A stretch of DNA of 17,572 nucleotides from Psychrobacillus sp040274765. GTDB lineage: Bacteria; Bacillota; Bacilli; Bacillales_A; Planococcaceae. The translations under genes were made by a program, and so were the position numbers. Within the stretch, counting starts at the first letter, position 1, and the number at the start of each line of letters is the position of its first letter. The notes beneath the pieces were generated by a model. The model ran no database searches. It was given only the letters and a program-made list of their open reading frames with translations, and was not told the origin of the DNA. Of this stretch, positions 13,262 to 17,572 are shown in pieces. The stretch covers positions 1 through 17,572 of the forward strand of contig JBEMAY010000064.1 in assembly GCA_040274765.1 (NCBI GenBank). The letters are read 5' to 3'.

Positions 13262-14314
13262 TTAGTTGCTGCTATCTTTTAATAGTGTTTCTTGCGCTAT
13301 GGCACAAGAATTGCGAACGACTAGCTGATGAGGAATGATAATACGCTTCACAGGTTCGTTCTCGTTTTCTAATATTTGAATTAAACTTCTGGCTGCTTGA
13401 TAACCTAGCTCAACAATATTGATATTAATAGAAGTTAGCGGTGGACGAGACATTTCAGCAAATAAAGCGTTATTAAAACTGATAATAGATACTTCGTTAG
13501 GAATGTCAATTGCCATTTCTGTAAGAGAGTTAACTACTCCTAGCGCCATCAAATCATCCGTCACAATTAATGCAGTTGGAGAAACGCTTGTCGAAAATAG
13601 TTTGTTAACCGCTTCCTGCCCGTCTTCTCTCAAGAAGTGTTCAGAGTGAATGATATAGTCCTCTTGTAAGGAGATATTTTCCTCTCTCAAAGCATTCTGG
13701 TAGCCTTGGAGTCTGTCAAGCGTTACGGTCAAGCTTGGACTACCTCCAATGAAACCAATATGCTTATGCCCTAGCCCAATAAGATATTCAGTTGCCTCTT
13801 TAGCTGCGAGAAAGTTGTCATTGTCTACATGTGTTATTTTTTCTACATGTTCAAATGGCTTACCAATCATCACGAACGGGAAACACCGAGATCTTAAATA
13901 ACTTAAAATATCATCATTCACTCGAGAGTAAAGGAGTATTATCCCATCCACTCTGCCACCTTGGACCATCTGTACTACTCCATCATATAGCTCTTCTTCC
14001 GTCGTTCCAGTAGTCATTTGAAGTGCATAATGTTTTTCATGCACACCATCACTAAGTCCGTGCATAACCTCTGCAAAGAATGGATTTTGAAAAAATGCAC
14101 CGGAAGAAGGAGGCAATACTAGGCCAATTACTTTCGTAGATTGGTTGGCCAGACTTCGGGCGATAAAATTAGGGTGATACCCTAACTGCTCCATTGCCTC
14201 TCTGACACGTTTCTTTGTTTTCTCACTAATGCGGGGATTATTGGCAATTACCCGAGAGACCGTCGAGGGAGCGACATCTGCTAATTTTGCTACATCTTTA
14301 ATCGTAACTGCCAA
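13262..14314 (-). CDS. LacI-family transcriptional regulator, probably of the maltodextrin genes (MalR-like)
   Basis: 350 residues with the standard LacI layout. The N-terminal helix-turn-helix and hinge (about 1-60) carry 'TIKDVAKLADVAPSTVSRVIANNPRISEKTK' and 'LGYHPN'. The periplasmic-binding-protein-like effector domain (about 62-340) has 'VIGLVLP', 'VDGIILLYSR', 'ATEYLIGLGHKHIGFIGG' and 'SIISFNNALFAEMSRPPLTSI'. It follows the alpha-glucosidase gene on the same strand after 109 bp, the place where the MalR-type repressor sits in maltose clusters of related Firmicutes, so control of that cluster is the natural inference. The start is TTG at 14312-14314 with GTGGTG 8-10 nt upstream; the protein then begins AVTIKDVAK, as LacI members do. 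A TATAAT hexamer in the 109-bp gap may give it its own promoter, but no good -35 is visible. Confidence 0.92.
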   Translation of the reverse strand: MAVTIKDVAKLADVAPSTVSRVIANNPRISEKTKKRVREAMEQLGYHPNFIARSLANQSTKVIGLVLPPSSGAFFQNPFFAEVMHGLSDGVHEKHYALQMTTGTTEEELYDGVVQMVQGGRVDGIILLYSRVNDDILSYLRSRCFPFVMIGKPFEHVEKITHVDNDNFLAAKEATEYLIGLGHKHIGFIGGSPSLTVTLDRLQGYQNALREENISLQEDYIIHSEHFLREDGQEAVNKLFSTSVSPTALIVTDDLMALGVVNSLTEMAIDIPNEVSIISFNNALFAEMSRPPLTSININIVELGYQAARSLIQILENENEPVKRIIIPHQLVVRNSCAIAQETLLKDSSN

Positions 14315-14423
14315 AGGAATTCACCACTCTTTTTCTGTTTTCTTCATTTTTCTATAGAATATCATTATATAGACAAGAGTAATGATTAACTAGTCTAAGT
14401 AAATCACTGTATGAAATGAGACT

Positions 14424-16088
14424 TTATTTAGACAGGTATACTCTCGTCTCATAGGGCTTTAAAGTAACATTTGCCGTTAATGATTGAGGTGCCCCCTCAT
14501 AATTACTTAACATAAGATGATAATCCTTCTGCTCCAGCTCATGAAGATCCACTTCAACTGTTTTGTTCCGGAAATTGCATAGGACAACAGCGATTACATT
14601 GTCCAAGGATCTTGTATAGACATATACATCTGAATCATTCTCTAAAAGTAGAGCATATGTCCCGTATACGAACACGTCATGTTCCTTACGTAACTTAATC
14701 ATACTTTTAAAAAAGTGGTAGATTGAATTTTCGTCCATTAACTGTGCCTCTACATTAATAGAGGAATAGTTTGGATTCACCTTCATCCAAGGCGTACCAG
14801 TAGTAAATCCTGCATTTTCTGTGCTATCCCACTGCATTGGAGTTCTAGAATTATCTCTTCCATTAGTCCAAATAGTCTCCATCACTTCCAAGTGTGGACG
14901 ACCCTTTGCTATTTCAATCTCATAGAAGTTACGCATACCTATATCATCGTAATCCTCTATAGAAGGCAATTGAACATTTGTCATACCAATTTCTTGTCCC
15001 TGATAGATGAACGGTGTCCCTTGCATAAGGAAATAGCATGCTCCAAGCATCTTAGCACTTTCCTGCCAAAATTCTTGATCGTTCCCCCAGCTAGATACAC
15101 TTCTTGTTTGATCGTGATTTTCTAAAAATAGCGCATTCCATCCTCTTTCATGAAGGCCCTTTTGCCATTTCGTTAATGTCTTTTTTAATCCGATTACATC
15201 AACGGACTTATCGACGTCTTTATTCCACAGACCTAAATGTTCAAATTGGAATATCATATTGAATTTACCGTTTGTTTCACCAACCCATTCATCTGCTTCG
15301 TCAATACCAACACCATTAGCCTCTCCGACTGTCATGATATCATATTTAGAAAACGTTTCTTCCTTCAATTCACTTAGGAATTCTTGGATACCTGGTTGGT
15401 TTGTATGCATATCAAAAGAGGAAACATACTGCTCTCCATTTGGATTAGGCATGTCAGGAAAGCCTTCTCGTTTTTTTAAATGACTGATTGCATCTACACG
15501 GAATCCATCAATTCCTTTATCAAGCCACCAATTCACCATCTTATATAATTCTTCTCTAACTTCATCATTTTCCCAATTTAAGTCCGGCTGTTTAATAGCA
15601 AAAAGATGCATATAATATTGTTCGGTTGCCTCATCGAACTCCCACGCGCTTCCAGAAAAAATACTTTCCCAATTGTTAGGTGGCTCAGTTCCTTTACCAT
15701 CACGCCAAATATACCAGTCTCTTTTAGGATTATCCCTTGAGGAGCGTGACTCTACGAACCATGGATGCTCATCACTTGTATGGTTGATGACAAGATCTAA
15801 GATAAGCTTCATGCCTCTTGCATGCGTTTCTGCGAGTAATTCATCAAAATCCTTCATATCTCCAAATTGCTCTGAAATCCCTTGATAATCACTGATATCG
15901 TAGCCATTATCCGCATTTGGCGATTTAAAAAATGGAGATACCCAAATGACATCTATCCCCAAATCTTTTAAATAATCAAGCTTGGTTATAACCCCTCGAA
16001 GATCACCAATGCCATCCCCATTGCTATCCATAAAGCTTCGAGGATATACTTGATAGCTAACCGCTTCTTTCCACCAATTTCTCTTCAT
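14424..16088 (-). CDS. malL: Cytoplasmic GH13 alpha-glucosidase (MalL-like, probable alpha-1,4 preference)
   Basis: 554 residues, the usual length for GH13 alpha-glucosidase/oligo-1,6-glucosidase, with no signal peptide, so it acts in the cytoplasm. It opens 'MKRNWWKEAVSYQVYPRSF', followed by a calcium-site-like 'DSNGDGIGDLRG' (21-32). Catalytic residues are the nucleophile Asp199 in 'GFRVDAISH', the acid/base Glu256 in 'TVGEANG' and Asp326 in 'LENHDQTR'. The residue after the nucleophile is Ala200, where isomaltase-type enzymes carry Val; Ala or Thr goes with alpha-1,4 (maltose) activity. A C-terminal beta-sandwich domain follows (about 480-554). I chose the ATG at 16088 because AAGGGAG lies about 10 nt upstream and relatives start there; the upstream ATG (16124) has a ribosome site too close to it. 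It lies 69 bp after the amylase gene, in one cluster with the LacI gene. Trehalose-6-phosphate hydrolase is a less likely alternative. Confidence 0.9.
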   Translation of the reverse strand: MKRNWWKEAVSYQVYPRSFMDSNGDGIGDLRGVITKLDYLKDLGIDVIWVSPFFKSPNADNGYDISDYQGISEQFGDMKDFDELLAETHARGMKLILDLVINHTSDEHPWFVESRSSRDNPKRDWYIWRDGKGTEPPNNWESIFSGSAWEFDEATEQYYMHLFAIKQPDLNWENDEVREELYKMVNWWLDKGIDGFRVDAISHLKKREGFPDMPNPNGEQYVSSFDMHTNQPGIQEFLSELKEETFSKYDIMTVGEANGVGIDEADEWVGETNGKFNMIFQFEHLGLWNKDVDKSVDVIGLKKTLTKWQKGLHERGWNALFLENHDQTRSVSSWGNDQEFWQESAKMLGACYFLMQGTPFIYQGQEIGMTNVQLPSIEDYDDIGMRNFYEIEIAKGRPHLEVMETIWTNGRDNSRTPMQWDSTENAGFTTGTPWMKVNPNYSSINVEAQLMDENSIYHFFKSMIKLRKEHDVFVYGTYALLLENDSDVYVYTRSLDNVIAVVLCNFRNKTVEVDLHELEQKDYHLMLSNYEGAPQSLTANVTLKPYETRVYLSK

Positions 16089-16157
16089 ATAAAAAATACT
16101 CCCTTCGTTATAGGGAATGTACATATCTCCTATAACTATTAAACTTTCTATTAACGT

Positions 16158-17572
16158 TTACTTTCTACCTACTCTTGATCGTTTGTTAACTTCTTTTATT
16201 CCTAGTAATAATATAATTAGGAAGGACACAATTACTGCAGATGATAGAACTATAAATAGCCAGTTAGGTCCAGGCTTCTCTGTTAGTTCAAAAATCTCTG
16301 CTCCACCACTCTCTAATTTAATCGAGTATTCGTTCCCATTCGACTTAAAGATACTATCAGAGAGCAGGCTAACTAGCCGTTTTCCATTTTCCAGCTTATC
16401 CTTAAGCACAATAGTTTGATCATTCGATGAGTTGTTGAGGGCAACCACGATTTTCTTTCCATCCAATTCTCTTGTATAAACTGCTGTTCCTTCTTCTTCA
16501 TGCAACAACTCCATCTCACCTTTAGCTAAAGCGGGATGCTCTTTTCTTAACTTTCCAAGCTTCGATATGTAGTCTACTACATTGTTTTCAGTGTTAAAAT
16601 CCATCATACGACGATTATCTGGATCATTTCCTCCATCCATCGCCACCTCTGTACCGTAATAAACAATAGGCACACCTGGAGCGGTATATAGAAAGGTAAG
16701 ACTTTGCTTAAGTTGTATCAAAGGATTTTCTTTTTGATTGGTCACCAGATGACTAAATCTAGTCATATCGTGGTTGTCGATAAACTGTCCGAGCAAGTGG
16801 GACCGTTCGAAAACTTTCTCGTTTCTATCTGCATTTGAAAACAGCCAGCCAAGAGATTGGTTGGATCTCTCGAAAGCAGTGCGCAGACTACCATTTTGAG
16901 AAAAATCAAAGAAGCTATCTATTCCTGTTTCCTCATATGCTGCAACGACATTTGGGTTGTCATGCCATACTTCCCCTATTAAATATAAGTCTTCCTTTTC
17001 TGTCTTTAAAGCAGACGCAAATTCTTTCCAGTAATCTTTTGGCACATGTTTGACAGTGTCTAATCGGAAACCATCTATATCTGTTTCCTTTATCCACCAC
17101 TTAGCTGCTTCTATTAAATAAGCAGCTACCTCTGGGTTACTTTGATCCAAGTCTGGTAAATCATACAGCCAGCCATTTTCTACTTCCTGCTGGTCATTCC
17201 AATTCGTAATTGGTTGTTTGGGATGAAACCATGCTTCCTTTGAAGGGTCATTTAGCCATTCATGATTTGGTCCCACATGATTGACAACAAAATCTAGTAT
17301 AATTTTGATATCTCTTTTGTGCGCCTCGGCCACAAGCATTTTAAATTCATCCATTGTGCCGAAGTATTCATTTGTTTTATAGTAATCCTTTGTCCAGTAG
17401 CCATGGTATCCTTTAGGCATATTTTCAAAGATGGGGGTCAGCCATATTGCTGTGAAGCCCATTTCTTCAATATAATCTAGCTTATCTGTAATGCCTTTAA
17501 AATCACCACCATGATAAGCATAGGGATCTTCGGGATTAGCATCCTTGTCATTGGACGGATCACCGTTATTAA
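16158..17572 (-). CDS. Membrane-anchored GH13 alpha-amylase, 5' end outside the window
   Basis: 470 residues are visible; the N-terminus (signal peptide and start of the barrel) lies beyond 17572. Conserved regions in order are 'GGDFKGITDKLDYIEEMGFTAIW', 'LDFVVNH', 'LPDLD', 'DGFRLDTVKHV' (nucleophile Asp), 'IGEVWH' (acid/base Glu) and 'FIDNHD' (transition-state Asp). The 'LPDLx' motif together with a WW pair in the helix before the nucleophile strand recalls the BaqA-type amylases (GH13_45). A C-terminal beta domain precedes a single membrane helix (starting WLFIVLSSAVIV) and a basic tail (KEVNKRSRVGRK). The enzyme is therefore probably tethered outside the cell by its C-terminus and cuts starch or maltodextrin near the importer. 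It is the first visible gene of the cluster with the alpha-glucosidase and LacI genes. Confidence 0.9.
   Translation of the reverse strand, partial: NNGDPSNDKDANPEDPYAYHGGDFKGITDKLDYIEEMGFTAIWLTPIFENMPKGYHGYWTKDYYKTNEYFGTMDEFKMLVAEAHKRDIKIILDFVVNHVGPNHEWLNDPSKEAWFHPKQPITNWNDQQEVENGWLYDLPDLDQSNPEVAAYLIEAAKWWIKETDIDGFRLDTVKHVPKDYWKEFASALKTEKEDLYLIGEVWHDNPNVVAAYEETGIDSFFDFSQNGSLRTAFERSNQSLGWLFSNADRNEKVFERSHLLGQFIDNHDMTRFSHLVTNQKENPLIQLKQSLTFLYTAPGVPIVYYGTEVAMDGGNDPDNRRMMDFNTENNVVDYISKLGKLRKEHPALAKGEMELLHEEEGTAVYTRELDGKKIVVALNNSSNDQTIVLKDKLENGKRLVSLLSDSIFKSNGNEYSIKLESGGAEIFELTEKPGPNWLFIVLSSAVIVSFLIILLLGIKEVNKRSRVGRK

Noticed and set aside
14416..14452. Inverted repeat ATGAGAC/GTCTCAT around the alpha-glucosidase stop codon as a terminator
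   Set aside because: The arms are only 7 bp with a 23-nt loop and no T-run, so it is not convincing; the glucosidase may read through into the LacI gene.
1..17572. Mobile elements, prophage, CRISPR arrays, tRNA or rRNA genes, defence islands
   Set aside because: No transposase or integrase frame, no spaced direct repeats beyond the 16-bp operator pair, and no RNA gene structure was seen on either strand.

Overview
The window looks like chromosomal DNA from a low-GC Gram-positive of the order Bacillales (Bacillaceae or Planococcaceae type). The grounds are AT-rich DNA, strong AAGGAGG-like ribosome binding sites, TTG and GTG starts, compact stem-loop plus T-run terminators between genes, a near-consensus SigB promoter, and proteins that read as Bacillus families (YdaD-like SDR, AIM24, PadR/DUF2812, RNase J, ZIP). 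There is no rRNA, tRNA, CRISPR array, phage or insertion sequence that I can see. Identifications are by recognition of motifs and remembered family sequences; nothing was searched.

Left part (1-5317), all minus strand: the first codons of a probable EamA/DMT transporter run off the left edge. Then come a BA_5634-like lipoprotein, a secreted lytic transglycosylase with SH3 and C-terminal wall modules, and a tightly overlapping three-gene unit. That unit is an OmpR-type response regulator, a membrane sensor kinase with a large extracellular domain, and a small lipoprotein (4-nt and about 8-nt overlaps). It is probably a surface-sensing unit whose lipoprotein is an output or an accessory.

Centre (5318-9900): a 445-bp intergenic region carries a SigB-type promoter for a general-stress SDR oxidoreductase on the plus strand. 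Next are a mostly empty spacer, an AIM24-family protein, a one-helix small membrane protein, and a PadR regulator overlapping a DUF2812 membrane protein. The PadR promoter holds two tandem 16-bp operator-like repeats placed exactly over the spacer and the -10 region.

Right part (9901-17572): a plus-strand RNase J-type ribonuclease outside the usual rnjA or rnjB neighbourhoods, a ZIP metal transporter, a GNAT acetyltransferase, and a minus-strand starch/maltodextrin cluster. The cluster runs from a membrane-anchored GH13 alpha-amylase (5' end outside the window) to a cytoplasmic GH13 alpha-glucosidase and then a LacI-family regulator. The amylase would cut polymer outside the cell, an importer (not in view) would bring in maltodextrins, the glucosidase would release glucose inside, and the LacI protein probably controls the set.

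Most of the window is ordinary accessory and housekeeping content. No clear undescribed multi-gene defence or biosynthetic system is visible. The points most worth a second look are the PadR operator architecture, the stand-alone RNase J paralogue, the kinase/regulator/lipoprotein unit, and two possible tiny membrane peptides in intergenic DNA.
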